A stretch of DNA of 64,000 nucleotides, taken from NCBI GenBank assembly GCA_947624255.1, contig CANQJO010000001.1, forward strand, positions 62,001-126,000. Direction: 5' to 3'. Origin of the DNA: an uncultured Ruminococcus sp. (GTDB lineage Bacteria > Bacillota > Clostridia > Oscillospirales > Ruminococcaceae). Shown here piece by piece: positions 8,514 to 17,227 of the stretch; position 1 is the stretch's first letter; each line of letters opens with the position of its first letter. The notes beneath the pieces were generated by a model that had not been told where the DNA came from, made no database searches, and was given only the letters and a program-made list of their open reading frames with translations. Made by a program: the position numbers and the translations under genes.

Positions 8514-9671
8514 TCAGAGTTTGCTTTTTTCGCTTTCGATGAGTTTCAGAAGATCGTCCACGGACATATCAGCGGCAGACTTCTTCTTCGCCTCTGAGTC
8601 GGATCTCTTTATTATATCGGTGATATCCGGCGAGCTGCTCTTTTTCTGAACTGAGGGCTGAGAGGACTGACTTCTCAGAGGTGTCGTTCTGGGAACATCA
8701 TTGCGTGACATCTCTGCAAGCTGAGCCTTTGACAGCACACCGGTATTGTCCGGAACGGAATTATCCCCGGTATTTGTTCTTATGTTGAATGTTCCTGTCC
8801 GCTCAGCCTCGGCAGTTTTACGAAGCATCTCCTCCCGGAGCGCATCGGCTGTCGGAGCAGTAGAGCTGCTGCCGCCCATATTTTTGGCAGCGAACGAGGA
8901 TTCTGCCGAACGCTGTGCCTTGAACTGCATAGTGCGTTCCTTTTCACGCTGATAGGGAGAGTCCTGATTTACCTTTTTCTGGCTGAAATTTTCAGCTATG
9001 GACATCTTTTTGCGTTCCAGCTCATTGCTCGGCTGTATCTCCTGTGATGCCTCGAACAGCGGATTACTGCTCTTGACATGAGAGGTCGGCTGAGGCTTAT
9101 TTTTCTCCTCTTCGTCATATTCGTAGAAAATGTAATTCTCGTCCTCACTGTCTCTGCTTTTTGAAGATGCGATCCTGACGATCAGCAATATCACAAGGAT
9201 AACGCAGGGCAGGAGCAGGCAAATGAGTATTCCCTTGATGCTTATGGCGAATCTTACAAGTGCTCCCAGCTCCTTGCTTTCGGGATATCCTGAGCAGACA
9301 GCAATTATCTTGTCCTGTGTGATTGGCCCGGTGCTGACGCTGCTCGTAAGCTCGGAGGTCTTGAATCCGCCCTCGTCAGCTGTGACCTTTCTTATGCAGA
9401 GCGTGTCGGGAGATTCTGTGGGATAGCACAGAACGATAAAATTATTTTCTATAGTCTCGCCCTTTGCGTCCTTGGCAATGAGAGCTGCGCCGGGCGTGAT
9501 ATCTCCGCCGTAGTCAGCGCCCTTTTCGACGATGTAGATGTATCTGCCCAAGATCTTCGGGACCTTGTCGTTGGAGAACAGCACGTTCAGCGTGACCGAA
9601 AGTGCTATCGAGATCAGGCAGATAACAGTGATGAAAGCTCGGAGCAGTGAGAATTCTCTTTTCTTTTCCAT
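8514..9671 (-). CDS. Two-helix membrane protein, possible degenerate SipW-like peptidase fold
   Basis: Start ATG 9671 (MEKKREFSLLRAF), 385 aa; AAGGA lies about 10 nt upstream and further upstream codons precede the likely transcription start. Membrane helices lie near residues 12-30 and 155-180. Between them is a beta-rich segment with GADYGGDITPGAALIAK and later a GY..SKELGALVRF..SIKGIL pattern, which resembles the order seen in SipW-type signal peptidases (a GD-V loop, then a proline/glycine-rich stretch just before the second helix), but no clear Ser/Lys or Ser/His pair is seen. The cytoplasmic C-terminal 200 residues are Ser/Lys/Glu-rich and probably disordered. Function unknown; first gene of a likely operon with the cyclophilins. 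Confidence 0.6.
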   Translation of the reverse strand: MEKKREFSLLRAFITVICLISIALSVTLNVLFSNDKVPKILGRYIYIVEKGADYGGDITPGAALIAKDAKGETIENNFIVLCYPTESPDTLCIRKVTADEGGFKTSELTSSVSTGPITQDKIIAVCSGYPESKELGALVRFAISIKGILICLLLPCVILVILLIVRIASSKSRDSEDENYIFYEYDEEEKNKPQPTSHVKSSNPLFEASQEIQPSNELERKKMSIAENFSQKKVNQDSPYQREKERTMQFKAQRSAESSFAAKNMGGSSSTAPTADALREEMLRKTAEAERTGTFNIRTNTGDNSVPDNTGVLSKAQLAEMSRNDVPRTTPLRSQSSQPSVQKKSSSPDITDIIKRSDSEAKKKSAADMSVDDLLKLIESEKSKL

Positions 9672-9747
9672 AAAATACCATTCCTTTTCTTTTGTTGGTT
9701 TTATCTTTTTTCTACACACCGGCACTCTTTGAAGGACCGGTAAATCT

Positions 9748-9776
9748 ATTATACCACATATTCTGACAAATTTCAA
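9748..9776 (-). promoter_or_regulatory. Promoter of the SipW-like/cyclophilin operon
   Basis: Minus-strand TTGAAA (9776-9771), 17-bp spacer, TATAAT (9753-9748), with ACCGG / CCGGT able to pair right after the expected transcription start (9718-9741). Confidence 0.75.
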
Positions 9777-9972
9777 ACATTTTTGAGGTTTTATTTTTTA
9801 AAAATATCAGAAATTTCCGAGTGACCGTGTCTCTACAGTAATTATTGGCGAAATTTCGGCATATAATCACTGTTCCATAAAATATGCACGCAGAGAATGT
9901 CTCAGATGGTATACCGGAGATCAATATAGCAGCTTGTTGATTTTTTTCAAAAATATTTGTGAAAAATAACAA

Positions 9973-10001
9973 TTGAAATATATCAGGAAATATTGTATAA
10001 T
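9973..10001 (+). promoter_or_regulatory. Promoter of glgP
   Basis: TTGAAA (9973-9978), 17-bp spacer, TATAAT (9996-10001), giving a leader of about 240 nt before the glgP start codon. Confidence 0.8.
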
Positions 10002-10077
10002 TTATTTATGTACTTTTTGTAATTATCTTCCGGTCTGATTTTTTCGTCGGGACAGGAAATAATAATGGTGCGGATAC

Positions 10078-10230
10078 CTCTGAAAATACCGCCTTTTCGG
10101 GAAAAACACGTTTCAGAGATGCCCGTATGATCGTAAGGGTGCGTTTATAGATCCCCGGAGTTTATATTACTGTTCAGGCAGTAAATAATCTCAGGGCTTA
10201 TACTATAAGTAATATCGCCGCAGGTGCGGC
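10078..10230 (+). promoter_or_regulatory. Structured 5' leader of glgP
   Basis: Three potential hairpins in sequence: CTCTGAAA / TTTCAGAG (10078-10118); a longer imperfect stem CCC..GAG / CTC.GGG capped by TTACTG / CAGTAA with loop TTCAGG (10153-10196); and GCCGCA-GG-TGCGGC (10217-10230), five bases before the GGAG ribosome binding site. No matching riboswitch class was recognised. Confidence 0.45.
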
Positions 10231-10247
10231 AGATTGGAGTCTGAAAT

Positions 10248-12656
10248 ATGGCACGTAAAAAAGAAAATCCGTTAATGGAAAGAGTCAGAGAGGAATTTCC
10301 GAAAAAGCTGCAAATGCTGTACAGTGTCTCCCCTGAGGAAGCCTCGGACAAGCAGGTCTACCATGTTCTTTCCTCAATAGTCGTTGATATCCTCGGCGCT
10401 AAAAGGCAAAGCTTCATCAATCATACCAATTCCATAGGCGGAAAGCAGGTATACTACCTTTCGATGGAGTTTCTTATGGGACGCTCTCTCAAAACAAGCA
10501 TCTATAACCTTGAGCTTGCCGATGATATCAGGGCAATGCTCAAGGAGCATGATATAAATCTTGACAAAATATACGAGTATGAGCCTGATGCCGGCCTTGG
10601 CAACGGCGGTCTCGGCAGACTTGCTGCCTGCTATCTGGACGGTCTTGCTACACAGGGATTCCCGGCTATGGGACATTCTATCTGCTACGAATACGGTATC
10701 TTTCAGCAGAAACTGGAGGACGGCTGGCAGACTGAGCTTCCCGATAACTGGCTTCCCGGCGGCTCGGTATGGCTCGTGCCGAAGCCGGAGCTTTCTATAG
10801 ATATCCACTTTGAGGGCGACCTCCAGGAGTATTGGGACAATCAGTATCACTACATCTCTCATGTGAATTACAATACCGTTGTGGCGATACCGTATGATAT
10901 GTATGTTTCGGGATACGGCTCTGAGGGCGTATCGGTACTTCGTCTGTGGTCGGCAAAAGCTCCGAGCTTCGATATGAATATGTTCAACAAGGGAGATTAC
11001 GCAAGCGCACTTGCACAGAATTCCATTGCGAACGCTATCTCAAAGATACTCTATCCTAACGACAATCATCTTGAGGGCAAGAGCCTCCGTCTGCGCCAGC
11101 AGTATTTCCTCTGTGCGGCTGCTATCGGTGATATCGTAAACAATCATATGAACGTTTACGGCACGCTTGATAATCTTGCCGATAAGGTGGCTATCCACAT
11201 AAACGACACCCACCCGACACTTGCTATCCCCGAGCTGATGAGGATACTTCTTGACGACTGCGGCTATACGTGGGAAAAGTCATGGGATATCGTCATCAAG
11301 ACCTTTGCATACACTAACCACACTGTCATGGCAGAGGCTCTCGAAAAATGGGACGTAAACCTTGTAAAGCACGTTATACCGAGAATTTTCTCGATCATTC
11401 TTGAGATCAACAACCGCTACTGTCAGTCGCTAATGGAGAGAAACGGCTACGACAGCGCAAAGACTACAAGAATGTCCATTATCAAGGACAATATGATACA
11501 CATGGCAACGCTCTGCGTAGCAGTATCGCACAGCATCAACGGCGTTTCAAAGCTGCATTCTGAGATAATCAAGCACGATGTTTTCCACGATGAGTATGAG
11601 AACACTCCCGAAAAATTCAAGAACGTGACAAACGGCATCGCCTACAGAAGATGGCTGTATCAGTCGAATCCCGAACTGACGAAGCTTCTCAGCGATACTA
11701 TCGGCAAAAAATTCATCAAGGACGGCTCTGAGCTTGAAGCATTCAGAAAATTTGAGAATGACGAGGAAGTCCTCAACCGTCTCATGGCTGTCAAGAAAAA
11801 CAATAAGGAGAACTTCGCAAAATATGTCAGAAACAGCAGCGGAGCGGTACTCAATCCCGACAGCATTTTCGATGTCCAGGTAAAGAGACTTCACGAATAC
11901 AAGAGACAGCACCTCAATGTAATGAATATCCTTGCTGATTACGCATATCTGCTGAATAATCCCGATGCTGAGTACACGCCGAAGACGTATATTTTTGCGG
12001 CAAAGGCTGCTCCCGGCTACTATCTTGCAAAGCAGATAATCAAGATGATATGGGCTATATCCGAGGAGATCAGAAAGAATCCGAGGATAAACCAGAAGCT
12101 CTCGGTAGTGTTCCTTGAAAACTACTGCGTAACGCTCTCCGAGATACTCATGCCGGCAAGCGATATTTCTGAGCAGATCTCACTTGCGGGAACGGAGGCT
12201 TCCGGTACGGGCAATATGAAACTCATGCTTAACGGTGCGGTAACTCTCGGAACTCTCGATGGTGCGAATATCGAGATCAAGGAGGCTGCCGGTGATGAGA
12301 ACATCATCATCTTCGGCATGAAGACCGAGGAGGTAAACGCTCTGAAAGCACGCGGATACAATCCGACGGATTATTTCCACAACAATGGTACTATACACGA
12401 GGCTATCGAGCGTATGTATCACGGCATAAACGGCTGTACTTTCAACGATGTTGCCGACTCTCTCAAGGATCGTGATCCTTACATGGTGCTTGCTGATTTT
12501 GAATCATACAGAGCGGCCCAGAGATACAGCACCGAGTGCTATAATGACAAAATGAAGTGGGCTAAGATGTCTCTCAACAACATTGCCGGCGCAGGCATCT
12601 TCTCTGCTGACCGTGCAGTGACCGAGTATGCTGACAACATCTGGCATCTCCGCTGA
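10248..12656 (+). CDS. glgP: Glycogen/starch phosphorylase (GT35)
   Basis: Phosphorolyses alpha-1,4-glucan in the cytoplasm, releasing glucose 1-phosphate. The 802-residue protein is the normal family length and carries the pyridoxal-phosphate site EASGTGNMKLMLNGA with the Schiff-base lysine at residue 658, plus GNGGLGRLAAC near residue 119 and HINDTHPTLAIPEL around residue 320. Start ATG is preceded by GGAG 8 nt upstream. It is followed 110 nt later on the same strand by a GH13 gene, forming an alpha-glucan breakdown unit: phosphorylase for linear chains, the GH13 enzyme for branch or maltodextrin cleavage. Confidence 0.96.
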   Translation: MARKKENPLMERVREEFPKKLQMLYSVSPEEASDKQVYHVLSSIVVDILGAKRQSFINHTNSIGGKQVYYLSMEFLMGRSLKTSIYNLELADDIRAMLKEHDINLDKIYEYEPDAGLGNGGLGRLAACYLDGLATQGFPAMGHSICYEYGIFQQKLEDGWQTELPDNWLPGGSVWLVPKPELSIDIHFEGDLQEYWDNQYHYISHVNYNTVVAIPYDMYVSGYGSEGVSVLRLWSAKAPSFDMNMFNKGDYASALAQNSIANAISKILYPNDNHLEGKSLRLRQQYFLCAAAIGDIVNNHMNVYGTLDNLADKVAIHINDTHPTLAIPELMRILLDDCGYTWEKSWDIVIKTFAYTNHTVMAEALEKWDVNLVKHVIPRIFSIILEINNRYCQSLMERNGYDSAKTTRMSIIKDNMIHMATLCVAVSHSINGVSKLHSEIIKHDVFHDEYENTPEKFKNVTNGIAYRRWLYQSNPELTKLLSDTIGKKFIKDGSELEAFRKFENDEEVLNRLMAVKKNNKENFAKYVRNSSGAVLNPDSIFDVQVKRLHEYKRQHLNVMNILADYAYLLNNPDAEYTPKTYIFAAKAAPGYYLAKQIIKMIWAISEEIRKNPRINQKLSVVFLENYCVTLSEILMPASDISEQISLAGTEASGTGNMKLMLNGAVTLGTLDGANIEIKEAAGDENIIIFGMKTEEVNALKARGYNPTDYFHNNGTIHEAIERMYHGINGCTFNDVADSLKDRDPYMVLADFESYRAAQRYSTECYNDKMKWAKMSLNNIAGAGIFSADRAVTEYADNIWHLR

Positions 12657-12766
12657 TTTGCGTAACGTTTAAATAAAAATAAAGAGGGAGATATGGGGTA
12701 AATGTCGGAATATCACCTCCCGGCGGCTCTGTATCTCTTTCTGTCCGATAACAAGGAAAATTGCTG

Positions 12767-14653
12767 ATGAAAAAGATCTACGATACATGGCACCTTGCGT
12801 ACAAATCAATATTTGGTGCAATAAAACAGTTTGAAACTTGCAGGTTCACAATAAGGCTCCCCAAAGATATACGGCTCGATTTTCCGCCTGTGCTGGTGCT
12901 TTTCAGGACCGGCTTCAAGGAGCGCTTCCTCAATATGAATATAATAGACGAGGAGGACGACTGCATCGCCTACACTACGGAATATAACGCCCGCTACAGC
13001 GATGTTCATTATTATTACTTCTCCTACAGTCAGGGAGGAGTCCGCCACTATATAAAAAGAGTCAATTGTCACGAGGGCGCAATAGATCACGGCGATCTGT
13101 TCCAGCTGACGGTTTACTCCGACAAATACAAAACGCCCGATTTCCTCAAAGGCGGCGTTATGTACCAGATCTTCCCCGACAGATTCTGCCGCAGCGGAAA
13201 GGTGCATGAAAACGTTCCGGAGGATCGCATTATCAGGGACGACTGGAACGGTACTCCGCTGTACAAGCCCGATCGGAACGGTCATGTGTGGAATAACGAT
13301 TACTTCGGCGGCGATTTTGCCGGAATACAGTCGAAACTCCCCTATCTGCACGATCTGGGAGTGACCTGCATCTACCTCAATCCGATATTTGAGGCGCATG
13401 AGAATCACCGCTATAATACGGCGAATTATATGAAAGCCGATCCGCTCCTTGGTACGAATGAGGATTTCCGTGAGCTTTGCAGTGAAGCTGAAAAGTACGG
13501 CATCTCCGTGATACTGGACGGCGTATTCTCACATACGGGAGCTGACAGCGTATACTTCAACAAATTTAACCGCTATCCCGAACCGGGAGCGTATAATTCC
13601 AAGGACAGCAAGTATTATAGTTGGTACACCTTTATAAATTATCCCAATGTGTACGAGGCGTGGTGGGGGATAGATACTCTCCCAAATGTTTGGGAAAATA
13701 ACGAGAGTTACACCGAGTTTATCTGCGGCGAAGAGGGAGTTCTCCGCTACTGGCTTGATATGGGCGCAGCAGGATATCGCCTTGACGTTGCCGATGAGCT
13801 GCCCGACCAGTTTCTCAACAATCTGCGCAAGTGCGTGAAGAATTACGATGAGGACAAAATAGTTATCGGCGAGGTCTGGGAGGATGCCTCCAACAAGGAG
13901 AGCTACGGCATCAAGCGGCGGTATCTTCTTGGAGATCAGCTCGACAGCGTGATGAATTATCCTTTCCGTGAGGCGATAATCAATTATGTCAAGGGAGGAG
14001 ATCCAAAGGAGTTCATTTTCTCCGTAATGACCATTGTTGAAAATTATCCCAAGCCGACAATTGACGTGCTGATGAATTTCGTCTCCACGCATGATATCGA
14101 ACGTGCCATAAACCGTCTGGGCGGCGACAACTGTGACGGCAAGGACAAGGACTGGATGGCTGAGCACTATCTCACGCCCGAGCAGTACGCTCATGGAAAA
14201 AATCTTCTGAAAGCGGCAATGGCTCTGCAATTTTTCCTGCCGGGAGTGCCGAGCATCTACTACGGCGATGAAGCAGGATTGCAGGGATATAAAGATCCCT
14301 TCAACAGGCGGTGCTATCCGTGGGGACACGAGGATCGGGAGCTTATCGCATATGTTACGGAGCTTAGCCGGGTGAGAAAGTCAATACCCAATCTGAAAAA
14401 GGGCAGGACGTACTTTGTCATCAATGAGACAGAGCTGATAGATGATCGTGTCATTGGCTTTACAAGGCAGGGCAATGATGTGGACTATATCTTTTTTGTC
14501 AACAGGAGCGGCGATACGGTATGGCTCAACGGCATCGGAACGTATCTCGATCGTTTCAGGGACATCATCGGGTATATCGGCGAATATGTTGACGGAAACC
14601 TCAAAATAGAGCCTTACGGATACTCTATCATCAAGGCGGTATTTGTAAAATGA
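12767..14653 (+). CDS. GH13 alpha-glucan hydrolase (neopullulanase/amylopullulanase-like), cytoplasmic
   Basis: A 628-residue alpha-amylase-superfamily enzyme without a signal peptide, so it should act on imported maltodextrins or stored glycogen. It has an N-terminal beta-sandwich of about 110 residues like the CBM34-type domain of neopullulanases, then the catalytic barrel: DGVFSHTG, YRLDVADEL with the nucleophile at D340, IGEVWED with acid/base E369, and VSTHDIE with the stabiliser D443. The frame opens two codons earlier at TTG; ATG 12767 is chosen because AAGGAAAA sits 7 nt upstream. Probably co-transcribed with glgP. Exact linkage preference cannot be told from sequence. Confidence 0.92.
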   Translation: MKKIYDTWHLAYKSIFGAIKQFETCRFTIRLPKDIRLDFPPVLVLFRTGFKERFLNMNIIDEEDDCIAYTTEYNARYSDVHYYYFSYSQGGVRHYIKRVNCHEGAIDHGDLFQLTVYSDKYKTPDFLKGGVMYQIFPDRFCRSGKVHENVPEDRIIRDDWNGTPLYKPDRNGHVWNNDYFGGDFAGIQSKLPYLHDLGVTCIYLNPIFEAHENHRYNTANYMKADPLLGTNEDFRELCSEAEKYGISVILDGVFSHTGADSVYFNKFNRYPEPGAYNSKDSKYYSWYTFINYPNVYEAWWGIDTLPNVWENNESYTEFICGEEGVLRYWLDMGAAGYRLDVADELPDQFLNNLRKCVKNYDEDKIVIGEVWEDASNKESYGIKRRYLLGDQLDSVMNYPFREAIINYVKGGDPKEFIFSVMTIVENYPKPTIDVLMNFVSTHDIERAINRLGGDNCDGKDKDWMAEHYLTPEQYAHGKNLLKAAMALQFFLPGVPSIYYGDEAGLQGYKDPFNRRCYPWGHEDRELIAYVTELSRVRKSIPNLKKGRTYFVINETELIDDRVIGFTRQGNDVDYIFFVNRSGDTVWLNGIGTYLDRFRDIIGYIGEYVDGNLKIEPYGYSIIKAVFVK

Positions 14654-14663
14654 TAAGTTTCAG

Positions 14664-14697
14664 ACAGGATATCGGAGGATCTTCTCCGGTGTCCTGT
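14664..14697 (+). terminator. Hairpin after the glgP-GH13 unit
   Basis: ACAGGA-TAT-CGGAG pairs with CTCCG-GTG-TCCTGT. The stem is strong but the following sequence is not T-rich, so intrinsic termination is uncertain. Confidence 0.45.
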
Positions 14698-14824
14698 TGC
14701 TGCATATAGTGAACATCGGACAGATCTGCCGCCTGCTGTAGTATCAAAGTTTTCCAAAGCTTTGCACCAAACGGATGATTTTTTGTCGGATATCTCTGAA
14801 AATCAGCGGATATTTCCCGGAAAT

Positions 14825-14853
14825 TTGCAAAAAAAGCCGATATGTGATATAAT
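14825..14853 (+). promoter_or_regulatory. Promoter of the GH95-GH26 operon
   Basis: TTGCAA (14825-14830), 17-bp spacer ending TGTGA, TATAAT (14848-14853), 36 bp before the chosen start. Confidence 0.8.
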
Positions 14854-14888
14854 CTATAAAAGCAAACCCTTTAGGAGCGGTGATACCT

Positions 14889-17204
14889 ATGAAAGAAACA
14901 TTGCTTGAATATAATAAGCCTGCTGAGAGCTTCAGCGAGGCTCTTCCCGTGGGAAACGGACGTATCGGCGGCATGGTCTTCGGCGATCCTGTTAACGAGC
15001 TTATAAGGCTCAATGAGGATTCTGTCTGGTCGGGAGGTCTTCGTCACAGAATAAACCCCGATTCGGCAGAGGGACTTGTCCGGGTCAGGGAGCTTCTGAA
15101 AAACGGGGATATTCCCGAAGCCGAAAAAATCGCCTTTGAAAAGCTGCGAGGAGTGCCGGAGAATGCACGCCGGTATATGCCTTTAGGCAATCTGAAAATA
15201 CATATGGAGCTTGACGGAAAGGCTCGTGAGTACAGGCGGACGCTTGATATCGGCAAAGCCTGCGCCTATGTGAACTTCACGGTGAACGGTGTCAATTACG
15301 ACCGCAGCGTGATAGTCTCCGCACCTCATCAGGTAATGGCTGTGAGGATAGCCGCCGACACTCCCGCATCTGTCAGCCTTGAGTGTTCGATCGACGGACG
15401 TGATGACTACTATGATGAGAACCGTCCCTGCGGCAAAAATATGATAATGTTTACCGGAGGTTCGGGCGGAAAAGACGGCATTCTCTTTGCGGCATACCTC
15501 GGAGCTTCCGTCAAGGGCGGCAGTGTCCGTACCGTGGGAGGAGCTTTGCGGATAGAAAACGCTGATGAGGCAGTGCTGATACTGTCGGTGAGGACCGGAT
15601 TTTACGGCAAAAACTACTCGGCATCTGCACGTGCTGATGCAGAAATGGCTCTGGAACTGAGCTGGGAGGAGCTTTACAGCCGTCATGTGAACGACTACTG
15701 CGAGCTTTTTGACCGTGTGGAGCTTGAACTTTGTGACAACAGTCAGGCAGATATATACTCCATGACAACAGACGAGAGACTCGACCGGCTCAAAGGCGAT
15801 GAACTGGACAACAAGGAGTGTATACGCCATATCCACGACAACAAGCTCATAGAATTATATTTCAACTACGGACGATACCTTATGATCTCGGCAAGCCGTC
15901 CGGGAACTCAGCCGATGAATCTTCAAGGCATATGGAATGAGGATATGTCTCCTCCGTGGGGAAGCCGCTACACGGTCAATGTCAATACGGAGATGAATTA
16001 CTGGCCTGCCGAAAGCTGCAATCTTTCGGAGTGTCATCTTCCCCTTTTTGACCTGCTTGAGCGTGTCTGTGAAAACGGCAGGATCACTGCAAGGGAGATG
16101 TACGGCGTAAAGCACGGCTTTGTCTGCCATCACAATACGGATATCTGGGGCGATACAGCTCCGCAGGACTTGTGGAAGCCTGCAACTATCTGGCAGACCG
16201 GAGGCGCATGGACGACACTGCACATCTTTGAGCATTACGAATACACTCTCGATAAGGAATTTCTTGCTGAAAAATATCACATAATGAAAGAGGCGGCAGA
16301 ATTCTTCACCGAGGCTCTTGTAGAAGACAGTGAGGGACGGCTGGTGACAAGTCCGTCAGTTTCGCCTGAGAACACCTACATCACCGAAAAGGGCGTAAAA
16401 GGAAGTCTCTGTATGGGACCGTCAATGGATTCACAGATAATCACCGTGCTTTTTACCGATGTGATAAAGGCTGCGGAGATACTCGGGCGTGACAAGACGT
16501 TCTGCACAAAATTAAAACGCCTGCTGAAAAGGATACCTGCACCGGAGATCGGAAAATACGGTCAGATAAAGGAATGGGCTGTAGACTACGATGAGGAAGA
16601 AGTGGGACACCGCCATATATCGCAGCTTTTTGCACTTCATCCGGCGGAGCTTATATCCCCTTACAGAACTCCCCGGCTTGCTGATGCCGCACGTGCCACA
16701 CTTGTCCGCAGACTTATCCACGGAGGCGGCCACACAGGCTGGAGCTGTGCATGGATAATGAATATGTGGGCAAGACTTTATGACGGCGGTATGGTCTACG
16801 AAAGCATGAAAAAGCTCCTTGCCTACTCTACCGATCCGAATCTGATGAACACTCATCCACCGTTCCAGATAGACGGAAACTTCGGCGGAACGGCTGCAAT
16901 AGCGGAGGCACTCATGCAGAGCACCTGCGGCGAGATAAATATTCTTCCTGCACTGCCTGAGGAGTGGAGCAGCGGAAGCGTCCGCGGACTCCGGGCAAAA
17001 GGCGGCTATACGGTGAATATAAGCTGGTCGGAGGGAAAGCTCAGTCAGGCGGAGATATCTCCCGATTTTGACGGAGAGTGCCGTCTTAGGGCGAACTGTG
17101 TCGTCAGCATAACCTGCGGCGGCGAGGGAGTCGGTTCACGGATCGAGGACGGCGTTATCGTCTTCAATGCCGAGGCAGGAAAGAAATATATCGTAAAAAC
17201 GTGA
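14889..17204 (+). CDS. GH95 family glycoside hydrolase (alpha-L-fucosidase-like)
   Basis: A 771-residue member of GH95, inverting enzymes that remove terminal alpha-1,2-L-fucose (some members take L-galactose) from plant xyloglucan or host glycans. Family features are seen in order: N-terminal ALPVGNGRIGGMVFG, VNTEMNYWPAESCNL, HHNTDIWGDTAPQDLW with N416 and D418, SPSVSPENTY with the putative acid E494, and PFQIDGNFGGTAAIAEAL with D662. No signal peptide is present, so it probably works on imported oligosaccharides. ATG 14889 is preferred over GTG 14880, which lies only 2 nt after AGGAG. A GH26 gene follows by 23 nt, so the operon likely handles a fucose- or galactose-decorated hemicellulose; that is inference. 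Confidence 0.93.
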   Translation: MKETLLEYNKPAESFSEALPVGNGRIGGMVFGDPVNELIRLNEDSVWSGGLRHRINPDSAEGLVRVRELLKNGDIPEAEKIAFEKLRGVPENARRYMPLGNLKIHMELDGKAREYRRTLDIGKACAYVNFTVNGVNYDRSVIVSAPHQVMAVRIAADTPASVSLECSIDGRDDYYDENRPCGKNMIMFTGGSGGKDGILFAAYLGASVKGGSVRTVGGALRIENADEAVLILSVRTGFYGKNYSASARADAEMALELSWEELYSRHVNDYCELFDRVELELCDNSQADIYSMTTDERLDRLKGDELDNKECIRHIHDNKLIELYFNYGRYLMISASRPGTQPMNLQGIWNEDMSPPWGSRYTVNVNTEMNYWPAESCNLSECHLPLFDLLERVCENGRITAREMYGVKHGFVCHHNTDIWGDTAPQDLWKPATIWQTGGAWTTLHIFEHYEYTLDKEFLAEKYHIMKEAAEFFTEALVEDSEGRLVTSPSVSPENTYITEKGVKGSLCMGPSMDSQIITVLFTDVIKAAEILGRDKTFCTKLKRLLKRIPAPEIGKYGQIKEWAVDYDEEEVGHRHISQLFALHPAELISPYRTPRLADAARATLVRRLIHGGGHTGWSCAWIMNMWARLYDGGMVYESMKKLLAYSTDPNLMNTHPPFQIDGNFGGTAAIAEALMQSTCGEINILPALPEEWSSGSVRGLRAKGGYTVNISWSEGKLSQAEISPDFDGECRLRANCVVSITCGGEGVGSRIEDGVIVFNAEAGKKYIVKT

Positions 17205-17227
17205 GATCGGTATGAAAGGAGCAGTCA

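Larger units (their letters stand above)
9672..10247. other. Divergent intergenic region (576 bp) with two promoters and the glgP leader
   Basis: Holds the minus-strand promoter at 9748-9776, an A/T-rich stretch without recognised genes at about 9780-9970, the plus-strand glgP promoter at 9973-10001 and a structured 240-nt leader. No RNA family was recognised. Confidence 0.7.

Noticed and set aside
10008-10247. Known riboswitch in the glgP leader
   Set aside because: No core motif of c-di-GMP, T-box, SAM, TPP, glmS or similar classes could be found by eye; kept only as an unassigned structure.
12657-12766. Terminator between glgP and the GH13 gene
   Set aside because: Imperfect stems (GGGAG/CTCCC, AAAGAG/CTCTTT) exist but there is no clear T run; the genes may be co-transcribed.
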